From: a bacterium
GTDB lineage: Bacteria; Hinthialibacterota; Hinthialibacteria; H5-UNCL2
Direction: 5' to 3'
Length of the DNA stretch: 41,051 nt
Assembly: GCA_015075175.1 (NCBI GenBank)
Contig: JABTUV010000023.1
Location: 1-41,051 of the forward strand
Shown here: piece after piece, positions 33,839 through 40,579 of the stretch
Position numbering within the stretch: position 1 is the first letter of the stretch
Layout of the letters: every line of letters starts with the position of its first letter
Notes under the pieces: generated by a model
Database searches by the model: none
Told to the model about the DNA's origin: nothing
What the model saw: the letters and a program-made list of their open reading frames with translations, nothing else
Program-made: the position numbers and the translations under genes

Positions 33839-33843
33839 GGAGC

Positions 33844-33872
33844 TTGACAACAGTAGACAGACCGCCTACACT
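33844..33872 (+). promoter_or_regulatory. Sigma-70-type promoter before ArdC-like gene
   Basis: TTGACA (33844-33849), 17-bp spacer, TACACT (33867-33872), 44 nt before GTG 33917. This is the best promoter match in the window and suggests independent, probably early, transcription of the antirestriction-type gene by host SigA polymerase. Confidence 0.75.
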
Positions 33873-33916
33873 ACCAGCAACCGCCCCGATGGTGGCCAAG
33901 AGAAAGGGGAAATAAA

Positions 33917-34783
33917 GTGAAAGCCGACGACCTTTACGCACAGGTTACGAACGACCTAGTTGCACAGATAGAAGCGGGCGCTTCGGAATGGCAAATGCCG
34001 TGGCACTCGTGGTCCGGCCAAGTGAGCACCGTCAACCGGCCCTACCGCGGCATAAACGCCGCATGGTTGGCAATGGTCGCGGCGGACCGTGGCTACGCGG
34101 GACGGTGGGGTACCTATAAGGCATGGAAGACAGTGGGCGCGCAAGTCCTCAAGGGGGAGCGCGCCACCCGCGCTTTCCTGTGGCGACCGTTTGAGAGGGA
34201 GAATCGCGACACAGGCGAGGTAACTAAGGGCGTCTTCGCCACGACGTACGCAGTGTTCGCAGCGGAGCAATGCTCCGGGGTACCGGAGCACTTGTCTGCT
34301 CCGCCCGAACGCGTCATCGGGGGCGCAGAAAGCGTGCCCGAACTTGACCGCTACTTCGCGGCGGTGGGGGCCGACGTGCGCCACGGTGGCGACCGCGCGT
34401 GTTACCGGCCGGGCGAAGACCGTATTTGCTTGCCATATCGGGAACAGTTTGTGGCGACCGACGGGTACTACTCGACCGTGGCTCACGAGCACGTACACTG
34501 GACCGGCGCGGCAACCCGGCTCAACCGTGACCTTTCGGGTCGGTTCGGATCGGACGCCTACGCGGTGGAGGAGTTGACCGCCGAGCTTGGCGCGGCGTTC
34601 TTTGCGGCTCATCACCACGTGGCGCCCGACACCAGGAGTGACAACGCTGCCTACCTGGCGAGTTGGTTACGGGTACTGCGGGCGGACCCGAAGGTGCTTC
34701 GCACTGTGGCGGGCGCCGCTAACAAGGCGATAACCTACATGGACAGTCTCGCCGGAGTTGGCGCTGCCGACCTGGCCGCGTAG
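33917..34783 (+). CDS. ardC: ArdC-like antirestriction protein with zincin motif
   Basis: 288 aa, GTG 33917 behind GAGAAAGGGGAAA. N-terminal ArdC ssDNA-binding domain: DDLYAQVTNDLVAQIEAGAS, W..PW, NRPYRGINAAWL and WGTYKAWKTVGAQVLKGERA. The C-terminal metallopeptidase-like domain has VAHEHVHWTG (HExxH, H190-E191-H194), with the ELTAELGAAFFAAHH helix as third-ligand candidate. ArdC proteins protect incoming DNA from restriction. Own promoter and position between pentapeptide genes fit a first-minutes counter-defence role. Confidence 0.85.
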   Translation: MKADDLYAQVTNDLVAQIEAGASEWQMPWHSWSGQVSTVNRPYRGINAAWLAMVAADRGYAGRWGTYKAWKTVGAQVLKGERATRAFLWRPFERENRDTGEVTKGVFATTYAVFAAEQCSGVPEHLSAPPERVIGGAESVPELDRYFAAVGADVRHGGDRACYRPGEDRICLPYREQFVATDGYYSTVAHEHVHWTGAATRLNRDLSGRFGSDAYAVEELTAELGAAFFAAHHHVAPDTRSDNAAYLASWLRVLRADPKVLRTVAGAANKAITYMDSLAGVGAADLAA

Positions 34784-34790
34784 GTAGCTG

Positions 34791-34861
34791 GGGCGCCACC
34801 GCCACGCGTGGTGGCGCCCACGGTGCTTATTTGGTGCCACTGAGAGAAAAAGAGGGATACC
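34791..34861 (+). promoter_or_regulatory. Conserved leader, copy 3
   Basis: Perfect 10-bp hairpin (34791-34800 / 34810-34819) with inner CCACGCGTGG, then CACGGTGCTTATTTGGTGCCAC and GAGAGAAAAAGAGGG before ATG 34862. Homologous to copies 1 and 2, confirming that leader and pentapeptide gene were duplicated together. Confidence 0.6.
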
Positions 34862-36021
34862 ATGATGCATTTAGCCTATCGTATCGACGCCGCGGGTGGA
34901 GAAAGCCGCGGTGGCTTTGAATGGCCCGACTCCGGGCCCGTTGAGGCCCCCGGCCCGTTCAACGCCACCAACTCCGGCCCGTGTCCATCCCGCCCCGGTG
35001 ACGGCATCTGCGCCGCCACCACGTGGGAGGGCCGCGTCCGGTGGCCGACGCCGGCGTGGTTCGGCTCGTGGCCTACGACGACGCCGACGTGCTCGGGTGG
35101 GACCGTAACAAGGTCCGCCTGGCGCGCGCCCGTCGTCGGCACCATCCCCGATGCGGGACCTGGCCACCCCAGGTGCCGACCTGGCGGGCGCCTGCCTACC
35201 GCGCCGACACAGGGGCGCGGACCTGAAACGCGCCGACCTGGGCGCGGACCTTCGGGGCGCCAATCTGAGGGGCGCCCGCAGGCGCCCTGGGCGCGCCGAC
35301 CTGGGACGCCGACCTGGAGGCGCGGACCTGGGGCGCGGACCTTCAGGGCGCCAATCGAAGGCGCCCACCTGGAGTCGCCCCACCTGGACGCGGACTGGAG
35401 CGCGGACCTTAGGGCGCCAATCAGGGCGCCCTGGCGCGCGCCGACCTGGGGCGCGCCGACCTGGGGGCGCGGACCTGGAGGCGCCAATCAGGGGCGCCCA
35501 CCTGGAGGGCGCCCACCTGGAGCGCGGACCTGGAGGCGCGGACCTTCGCCAATCTGAGGGCGCGCCCCACGGAGGCGCCCACCTGGAGGCGCGGACCTGG
35601 AGGCGCGGACCTTCCAGGGCGCCAATCGAGGGCGCCCGCCTGGAGGCGCCCACCTGGAAGGCGCGGCCTGGAGGGCGCGGACGCTGGGCGCCGCAGGCGC
35701 CCACAGGCGCCCACGAAGCGCGCCGACCTGAAGCGCGCCGACCTGGAGGCGCAGCGGACGCAGGAGGCGCGACAGCTGGGGCGCCTCACAGGGGCGCGCC
35801 CACCTGGAGCGCGCCAACCTGGAGGCGCGGACCTGGAAGGCGCGGACCTTCGGGGCGCCAATCTGAGGGGCGCCATCCTCCGAGACGCCCACCTGGAGGG
35901 CGCCCACCTGGAGCGCGCCGACCTGGGAGACGCCGACCTGGGAGACGCCCACCTGGAGGGCGCCCATCTGGAGGGCGCCCTCCTGTGGAGCGCCGACCTG
36001 AAAGGGGCTACGCTGCCATGA
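34862..36021 (+). pseudogene. Pentapeptide-repeat protein 2, disrupted
   Basis: ATG 34862, MHLAYRIDAAGGESRGGFEW, then the same N-terminal domain as protein 1, stopping with TGA 36019-36021 overlapping the next ATG. From about 35030 the frame is broken repeatedly: relative to gene 1 there are 2-nt losses near 35031, 35046 and 35130 and a 1-nt gain near 35150. The repeat part (35200-36010) changes frame many times although 15-nt units (GCCGACCTGGAGGGC type) are plain. About 110 nt (34922-35031) are identical to 33099-33208. The last repeats ADLKGATLP are in frame. Slippage, gene conversion with decay, or sequence error; intact length would be near 385 aa. Confidence 0.65.
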
Positions 36022-36803
36022 TGCGCCTTGCATATCGTATCGACACTGCCAGCGGAGTGAGCCTGGTCGGCTTTCGGTGGCCAGCTTTCGGCCCGGTGAA
36101 AGCGCCCGGGCCGATCGACTACACGAACTTCGGCCCTTGCCCATCCCGCCCTGGTGACGGCATCTGCGCCGCCACCACGTGGGACGGCGCCGGTTCGGGC
36201 GGTCATGCTGCCGAGGTGGTTCGGTACGTAGCCTACTCTGACGCCGACGTACTCGGCAGCGATAAAGATAAGCTGCGGCTGCGGCGCGCCTACGTGGTCG
36301 GCACCATACCAGTTCGGGACTTGGCCATTCCGGGCGCCGACCTGCGGGGCGCCCACCTCCGGGGCGCCAGCCTACAGAATGTAGACCTTCGGGGCGCCCA
36401 CCTGGAGCGCGCCGACCTGGAGGGCGCGGACCTGGAGGGCGCGGACCTTCGGGGCGCCACCTTGGCGACTGCCAACCTGGGAAACGCCGACCTGTACGGC
36501 GCCGACCTGACAGGCGCCAACATGATCGTAGCCGACCTTACCGGCGCCTACACGGAAAGCGCCCGGCTACACGGTACCTACCTGGAAGGCGCCGACCTGC
36601 GGGGCGCCGTGCTTCGGGGCGCCGACCTGGTAAACGCCATCCTCCGGGACGCCGACCTGCGGGGAGCCGACCTACGGGATACCGACCTCTGGGGCGCCGA
36701 CCTCCGGGGGGCCGACCTGGCGGGCGCCGACCTCCGGGGGGCCGACCTGGAGGGCGCCGCCCTTACCGGCGCCAACATAGAGAATGCCGCGCTGCCCGAC
36801 TAG
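36018..36803 (+). CDS. Pentapeptide-repeat protein 3
   Basis: 261 aa, ATG 36018, overlapping the previous stop (ATGA). The N-terminal domain (residues 1-108) is diverged from protein 1 but keeps GPCPSRPGDGICAATTW and VVGTIPVRDL. The C-terminal 150 residues hold roughly 30 pentapeptides (ADLRGAHLRGASLQN, ADLTGANMIVADLTG), ending ENAALPD. Intact, with more sequence variation between repeats than in genes 1 and 2. Expected to form an extended DNA-mimic beta-helix; target unknown. Confidence 0.82.
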   Translation: MMRLAYRIDTASGVSLVGFRWPAFGPVKAPGPIDYTNFGPCPSRPGDGICAATTWDGAGSGGHAAEVVRYVAYSDADVLGSDKDKLRLRRAYVVGTIPVRDLAIPGADLRGAHLRGASLQNVDLRGAHLERADLEGADLEGADLRGATLATANLGNADLYGADLTGANMIVADLTGAYTESARLHGTYLEGADLRGAVLRGADLVNAILRDADLRGADLRDTDLWGADLRGADLAGADLRGADLEGAALTGANIENAALPD

Positions 36804-36870
36804 CTAGCCTGCAAACACTGTGAGGGCCACGAAGGCCCCCACGACAACCAACCAACAGAGAGGGGATACC

Positions 36871-37056
36871 ATGTACGCCATCGACTGTTACGCCCGCCCC
36901 GACTGGGGCGGCGCGCCAGAGCACGAAACCAGGTATGAGTTCGGCACCGTAGACGACGCCGAACGCACCTTCGGTGGCGGGGCCTTCGTGCTCCCGGCGG
37001 ACCTGTTCACCCGGCCGCACCAGTACGGCAGCGAACGCATCGTCTACACCTCTTGA
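36871..37056 (+). CDS. Small protein, unknown function
   Basis: 61 aa, ATG 36871 with GAGAGGGG upstream. Composition is mixed with Tyr, Asp and Gly: YAIDCYARPDWGGAPEHET, GTVDDAERTFGGGAFVLP. Looks like a small alpha/beta protein. Its stop overlaps the next start (TTGA). Unknown family. Confidence 0.6.
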   Translation: MYAIDCYARPDWGGAPEHETRYEFGTVDDAERTFGGGAFVLPADLFTRPHQYGSERIVYTS

Positions 37057-37184
37057 GGGCAGCGATCGACGACCTGGACAAGCAAGCCGCCGAGAGCTAT
37101 GTCAGCGCGCACGTAGATGACTACGATGACCTCGCCCAACTCAAGCGAGACGCTACGGAGTGCGGGTGGTTCACGTCTCGCTAG
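37053..37184 (+). CDS. 43-residue acidic helical protein
   Basis: TTG 37053 overlaps the stop upstream. LRAAIDDLDKQAAESYVSAH and DDYDDLAQLKRDATECGW read as two acidic helices. Weak start codon, but the overlap and clean composition favour a real gene. Function unknown. Confidence 0.5.
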   Translation: MRAAIDDLDKQAAESYVSAHVDDYDDLAQLKRDATECGWFTSR

Positions 37185-37203
37185 GGACGAAAGGGAGAAG
37201 AAA

Positions 37204-37461
37204 GTGACTGCCACCTGGCAGCCTAAGGTGGGAGACTACGTGCGAGTCTCCGGTAAACGCGGAGTGTGGAAGGTACTGTTTCTCTGGGATGACAAGACGC
37301 TCGGATTGTATGGTGGGGCGGCTAACCCGTTAGGGCAACGTATGCATCGCGCCGCAAGAGTCGATAGTTGCCGCCCCGCTAATCCCCCACAATCTCAGCC
37401 TCGACCACCACGTCGTCAGAAGCAATCTGGCCCGGCTCGAAAGCCACACCACGAGCGGTAA
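37204..37461 (+). CDS. Small SH3-like protein, end overlaps convergent gene
   Basis: 85 aa, GTG 37204 behind AAAGGGAGAAG. Residues 1-60 (QPKVGDYVRVSGKRGVWKVL, then FLWDDKTLGLYGG) look like a small beta-barrel such as a KOW/SH3 domain. The last 25 residues are Pro/Arg/Gln-rich and are encoded antisense to the small-terminase-like gene (83-nt tail-to-tail overlap). The natural end may be near 37380, with a missed stop. Confidence 0.5.
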   Translation: MTATWQPKVGDYVRVSGKRGVWKVLFLWDDKTLGLYGGAANPLGQRMHRAARVDSCRPANPPQSQPRPPRRQKQSGPARKPHHER

Positions 37462-37891
37462 GCGCCGCCATAATCGCGGCATCTATGTCGGGGCGATACT
37501 CGGCGTCGGGCTCGCGGTCAGACTGCTCGACCACGTAAGCGGTTAGCTTAGCTAGCAACTCGACGGCGGACCTAAGTTCGCGAATCGCGGTGGCGCGGTC
37601 ACGAATACTGGAACCGTCTGAGTCCGCGTCCTTGCACAGTTGGAGCGCCCGCTGCTCAACATGGGAGACTCGTGCCAACAGTTGCTCGGGCGACAACGCA
37701 GCAATGGCCGACGCTTCCGTCACCTCTGCGATACGGCGGCGCATACAGCGCGTGTTGTGCCGGGCGAGGGTACGCTCGGGAAGCCCGAACCGGATGGCCG
37801 TAGCCCTGACGCCCTTACCGTCCAACAGCGCCGCGTCGATCTCCGCGGCGTCAGCACGTGAGCATATGATGCATGAACCCTTCGGCGGCAT
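37379..37891 (-). CDS. Terminase small subunit-like / HTH DNA-binding protein
   Basis: 170 aa from ATG 37891. A zinc-like CIICSR start is followed by ADAAEIDAALLDGKGVRATA and FGLPERTLARHNTRC, a helix-turn-helix of the type seen in small terminases and in phage HTH proteins, then a long coiled coil (ALSPEQLLARVSHVEQRALQ, RATAIRELRSAVELLAKL) and an acidic tail. That layout (HTH, oligomerisation helices, acidic C-terminus) fits a small terminase. It is far from the large subunit (12 kb along the map), so this stays tentative. Last gene of the leftward unit. Confidence 0.55.
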   Translation of the reverse strand: MPPKGSCIICSRADAAEIDAALLDGKGVRATAIRFGLPERTLARHNTRCMRRRIAEVTEASAIAALSPEQLLARVSHVEQRALQLCKDADSDGSSIRDRATAIRELRSAVELLAKLTAYVVEQSDREPDAEYRPDIDAAIMAALTARGVAFEPGQIASDDVVVEAEIVGD

Positions 37892-37895
37892 GGCC

Positions 37896-38099
37896 CTACT
37901 CTATCAGCCCTGACTGGTCAGACGACCCATCTTCATCGTCCATTATGTAATAACCCCCAACGAATCCGAACGGTTGCGCCGTAGTAGAGGGCTCGTCGTC
38001 GTCACAGTCTTGCTCGGCGAGTACGCCAGCTATACACCGTAACTCGTGCGCCACGAGCGGCAGCCCTAACAGGACTATGATGCCAGCAACCAGTACCAC
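37896..38099 (-). CDS. Membrane protein overlapping endolysin, lysis-module candidate
   Basis: 67 aa from GTG 38099. The N-terminal segment VLVAGIIVLLGLPLVA is hydrophobic, followed by a cysteine- and aspartate-rich soluble part (LAEQDCDDDEPSTTAQ). It overlaps the endolysin end by 25 nt. Single-span, N-terminal anchor with acidic tail could be a pinholin- or antiholin-like protein; evidence is only position and topology. Confidence 0.5.
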   Translation of the reverse strand: MVLVAGIIVLLGLPLVAHELRCIAGVLAEQDCDDDEPSTTAQPFGFVGGYYIMDDEDGSSDQSGLIE

Positions 38100-38875
38100 G
38101 TCTTAGGCCCGGCAATACCATCGACGGGCATCTGCTTGTTGCTAAACCCGAAGAACCGCTTTATATCGGATTGGAAGTCGCGCACCGCCCGCTCGGTATC
38201 TGGGCCGAAGTCGGAGTCAACCCGCAGCCCCGCTGCACGCCTCTGATTGAGCAACACTTGCAACCAGAACACCGCCGGACCCTTAGAGCCCCGCCGCAGC
38301 ACCTGCCTCGATGCGGCGTCCACCGCCCGCTTGATGGCCACCAGTGGATGCTCGCCGCTGGGGGTAGTGGGTACCGCAGCGCCGGGGGTAATCTTGCGGA
38401 CTGCCGCGGTAATCTGCGGGCCGGGGCATACGGTGCCTCTACCCACCCAATCCTTATGGACGTGAAGCCCGTGGTACCCCGCAGCCATGACCTTCAGCGC
38501 AGACAGCATGGCCGGGGTATAGTTCAGGTCGCCGGGTCCAGTCAGCAGCACCACCGCCGCGGACACACGGTTAGCGGTGGACGTGCCGTTGGCGCCCGAC
38601 CTGACGTTACGGCCCCTTCCCTCATACACGTTACCGTAGCGGTCGATCGCCATGTTGTAGGCGATGTCGATGTAGTCCTCGGTGGGGTGGTTCAGGTGGT
38701 ACCGTTGGATCGTCCGCATGACATTCCCGTAAGGGACACGTCTATCGGTGATTAGGGGCAGCGGGTCCCCCACCCAATGCACAGTTAGCGAGCCAGGCTC
38801 GCCTGCGGGCCACGGGGTACCGGCCCGCTTAGGCGGGGCAGCCCCCCAATCTCCACGAGAGAATGAACGTGCCAT
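38075..38875 (-). CDS. Endolysin: PGRP-type amidase with peptidoglycan-binding domain
   Basis: 266 aa. N-terminal amidase_2/PGRP domain (residues 1-165): zinc His in SLTVHWVG (H33), IDIAYNMAIDRYGNVYEGRG, and HVHKDWVGRGTVCPG carrying the second His and Cys ligands. After a short linker, residues 190-265 form a PG_binding_1 domain (LRRGSKGPAVFWLQVLLNQR, FGPDTERAVRDFQSDIKRF). The enzyme cleaves the lactyl-Ala amide bond of peptidoglycan. There is no signal peptide, so it needs a holin. No mycolic-acid esterase (lysin B) is seen, hinting that the host is not strictly mycobacterial. Confidence 0.93.
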   Translation of the reverse strand: MARSFSRGDWGAAPPKRAGTPWPAGEPGSLTVHWVGDPLPLITDRRVPYGNVMRTIQRYHLNHPTEDYIDIAYNMAIDRYGNVYEGRGRNVRSGANGTSTANRVSAAVVLLTGPGDLNYTPAMLSALKVMAAGYHGLHVHKDWVGRGTVCPGPQITAAVRKITPGAAVPTTPSGEHPLVAIKRAVDAASRQVLRRGSKGPAVFWLQVLLNQRRAAGLRVDSDFGPDTERAVRDFQSDIKRFFGFSNKQMPVDGIAGPKTWYWLLAS

Positions 38876-38901
38876 GTGTTCAGTCTACCACCTTCAGCCC
38901 G

Positions 38902-39249
38902 CTACTCATCTTCATCTTTCAACCTGGCACCGGCGGTCATCCACCGGTCGCACTCGTCACACTTGTAGGAAACATAGAGACGGGGAAGGTCGTGCTCTAC
39001 AAGAATGTCGATAAGCAGGTTACCCGCACGCGTCACCCAATCGCGCAAAAGGTCAAAGTCCTTACCTGTGGTAAACATCTCTGGCAACACGTTGTATTCG
39101 GTCTCGTTCTTCAGCCGACCCACCATACCTATAGAACCGAACAGGACGAACACACCCATCGCAGCATGAAGCGTGTCCTCATCCGTAATAAGCCCTGCGT
39201 TCATGGCGTCGATAATCTCTGCAATAGTGTCCTTGTCAAGCTCAGTCAT
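38902..39249 (-). CDS. Small protein with CxxC, unknown
   Basis: 115 aa; ATG 39249 overlaps the phosphoesterase stop (ATGA). Helical N-terminal half (LDKDTIAEIIDAMNAGLITD), a Gly/Val-rich middle and a single CDEC pair near the C-terminus (SYKCDECDRWMTAG). Not recognised. It lies between endolysin and phosphoesterase genes. Confidence 0.6.
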   Translation of the reverse strand: MTELDKDTIAEIIDAMNAGLITDEDTLHAAMGVFVLFGSIGMVGRLKNETEYNVLPEMFTTGKDFDLLRDWVTRAGNLLIDILVEHDLPRLYVSYKCDECDRWMTAGARLKDEDE

Positions 39250-40346
39250 TTAGGGTCAAACTCCTTCTTAGAGACGAACTCTTGTCCTCTATGCAACGCC
39301 CACGACCTGTCGTCTAAAGGAATAATGGGCACCATCTCAACATGGAAACGCCCGTCGCCAGGCTCGTATCGCACTACCGCCAGCCCCTGCTGCCAGTCCT
39401 CCCACGAGCGGGGCGGAGCGATCCAAGGGTCAAGCCCCGCCCGCGCCGATGGCACCGTGCCGTCGATCCGGCACAGACACCCGGGGCTAAGTGCCTGGTT
39501 GAACTTAGGGCTAGTCCGTGTGTTCCGGGTCTGCCACATCGCGACGATACGGTGGACGTGGCCGAACACCACGCTCACCCGCTCATCGTCCAGTACCCGG
39601 TCCAGCATGTTACGCCCGGTGCGGCGGCCGTGGATGGCCGCTAGATTCTCGTTGACGTAGGTCGCGCCACTGGGATACCCGCCGACCCACTTGGTGTTAG
39701 GCATATCAGCGATGTTGAGCAGGTGTGGCACCGTCATGGGCGGGTAATCACCGGGCTGCCGCCGCGCCTGCCGGAGCCCCGCAGAAGCCAAGGCGTTATC
39801 CAGCACGTAGTTGCTCAGCCGGGCGTCGTGGTTCCCTTCCAACACCCGCGTCTCACGGCTCAGCGCCGCCACCGTGGCGATATGCCTGCTCGCCCGGTCA
39901 ATCGCCCGCTGGGTTGTGGTCACGAACGACGGCTCTTGCCGGTACCTACCATGCGCGGGCAAGTCCAACACATCGCCCAACATCACCGTCAAGTGCGGGC
40001 GCTCGACCTCGATCACCTGCTCCGCAATATGCAACGCCCGCTCGTCGTGGAACGACTGGAACGTACCGTCAAGCAGCTGGCGGTAGCCGAACTGCTGGTC
40101 TGGGAGCACGACCGCGGTGCGCCACTTGCAGGGCCGCGGCGTAGCCCGCGGCACCTTCACGGTCAGCGCGGGAGCGGGCGCCACGGGCGGCCACGCGAAC
40201 CCGGTCTCGTTACGACGGGCAGACTCGTCCGCAGAGCGCCTAGCCCGATAGTCAAGCTGGCACTGGCGAGAGCAGAACACGTTCACCTTAGACTTCGGTA
40301 CGAACGCCCTATCGCATTGCTTACATTGCGTTGCTGTGTTACTCAT
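39246..40346 (-). CDS. Calcineurin-like metallophosphoesterase with N-terminal zinc ribbon
   Basis: 366 aa from ATG 40346. Residues 1-35 hold two CxxC pairs (CKQCDRAFVP, CSRQCQLDY), a zinc finger of the MYM/FCS type. The phosphoesterase core has VVLPDQQFG, VMLGDVLDLP, EGNHDAR and VFGHVHRI, the metal ligands of this superfamily. Substrate is unknown: phage relatives are annotated as nucleases or phosphatases. The zinc finger repeats the C-terminal motif of the gene upstream because of a local duplication. Confidence 0.82.
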   Translation of the reverse strand: MSNTATQCKQCDRAFVPKSKVNVFCSRQCQLDYRARRSADESARRNETGFAWPPVAPAPALTVKVPRATPRPCKWRTAVVLPDQQFGYRQLLDGTFQSFHDERALHIAEQVIEVERPHLTVMLGDVLDLPAHGRYRQEPSFVTTTQRAIDRASRHIATVAALSRETRVLEGNHDARLSNYVLDNALASAGLRQARRQPGDYPPMTVPHLLNIADMPNTKWVGGYPSGATYVNENLAAIHGRRTGRNMLDRVLDDERVSVVFGHVHRIVAMWQTRNTRTSPKFNQALSPGCLCRIDGTVPSARAGLDPWIAPPRSWEDWQQGLAVVRYEPGDGRFHVEMVPIIPLDDRSWALHRGQEFVSKKEFDPK

Positions 40347-40472
40347 GGTTTTTACCTACAAGCCACCTGTCTAACTGCCCATACCCTTCGCACTTCTTAC
40401 ATTGCGTTGTCGTGTCACTCATGGTTTTTACCTACAAGCCACCTGTCTAACTGCCCATACCCCCCGCACTTC
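40321..40472. repeat. 76-bp tandem duplication
   Basis: 40321-40396 and 40397-40472 are near-identical copies starting TTACATTGCGTTG; only a few substitutions separate them. The duplicated unit spans the end of a zinc-knuckle gene and the start of the phosphoesterase gene, creating the 27-aa ORF at 40339-40422. Confidence 0.85.
40339..40422 (-). CDS. 27-residue zinc-knuckle ORF born by duplication
   Basis: ATG 40422 overlaps the upstream stop; ends TAA 40341-40339, overlapping the next ATG. Product MSDTTTQCKKCEGYGQ then LDRWLVGKNHE. Its start equals the phosphoesterase start and its end equals the end of the 54-aa protein, so it is a junction gene produced by the 76-bp duplication. Reading frames are kept by overlapping ATGAG codons. 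Translation is plausible but untested. Confidence 0.5.
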   Translation of the reverse strand: MSDTTTQCKKCEGYGQLDRWLVGKNHE

Positions 40473-40579
40473 TCACATCTAACCCAATCACACTTCTTGT
40501 TGCTGCAATGCGTCATAAGGTACGCCCTGCATGTGGGGCAAAGATCACCGGGCCGGTAAGGCTTGCGCCGCCTAAACAC
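40415..40579 (-). CDS. Small multi-cysteine zinc protein
   Basis: 54 aa from GTG 40579, with GGAGTG upstream and overlap with the kinase stop. Three cysteine pairs, CPTC, CSNKKC and CEKC, suggest one or two zinc ribbons, with a conserved end GGYGQLDRWLVGKNHE. A start at 40615 is possible but would sit deep inside the kinase. Function unknown; perhaps a nucleic-acid-binding knuckle. Confidence 0.6.
   Translation of the reverse strand: MFRRRKPYRPGDLCPTCRAYLMTHCSNKKCDWVRCEKCGGYGQLDRWLVGKNHE

Noticed and set aside
33675-33920. 81-aa frame continuing to 33920
   Set aside because: Beyond about 33712 it turns into Thr/Ser-rich text and runs through a strong promoter and the next ribosome site; a shifted frame gives a better protein ending at 33838.
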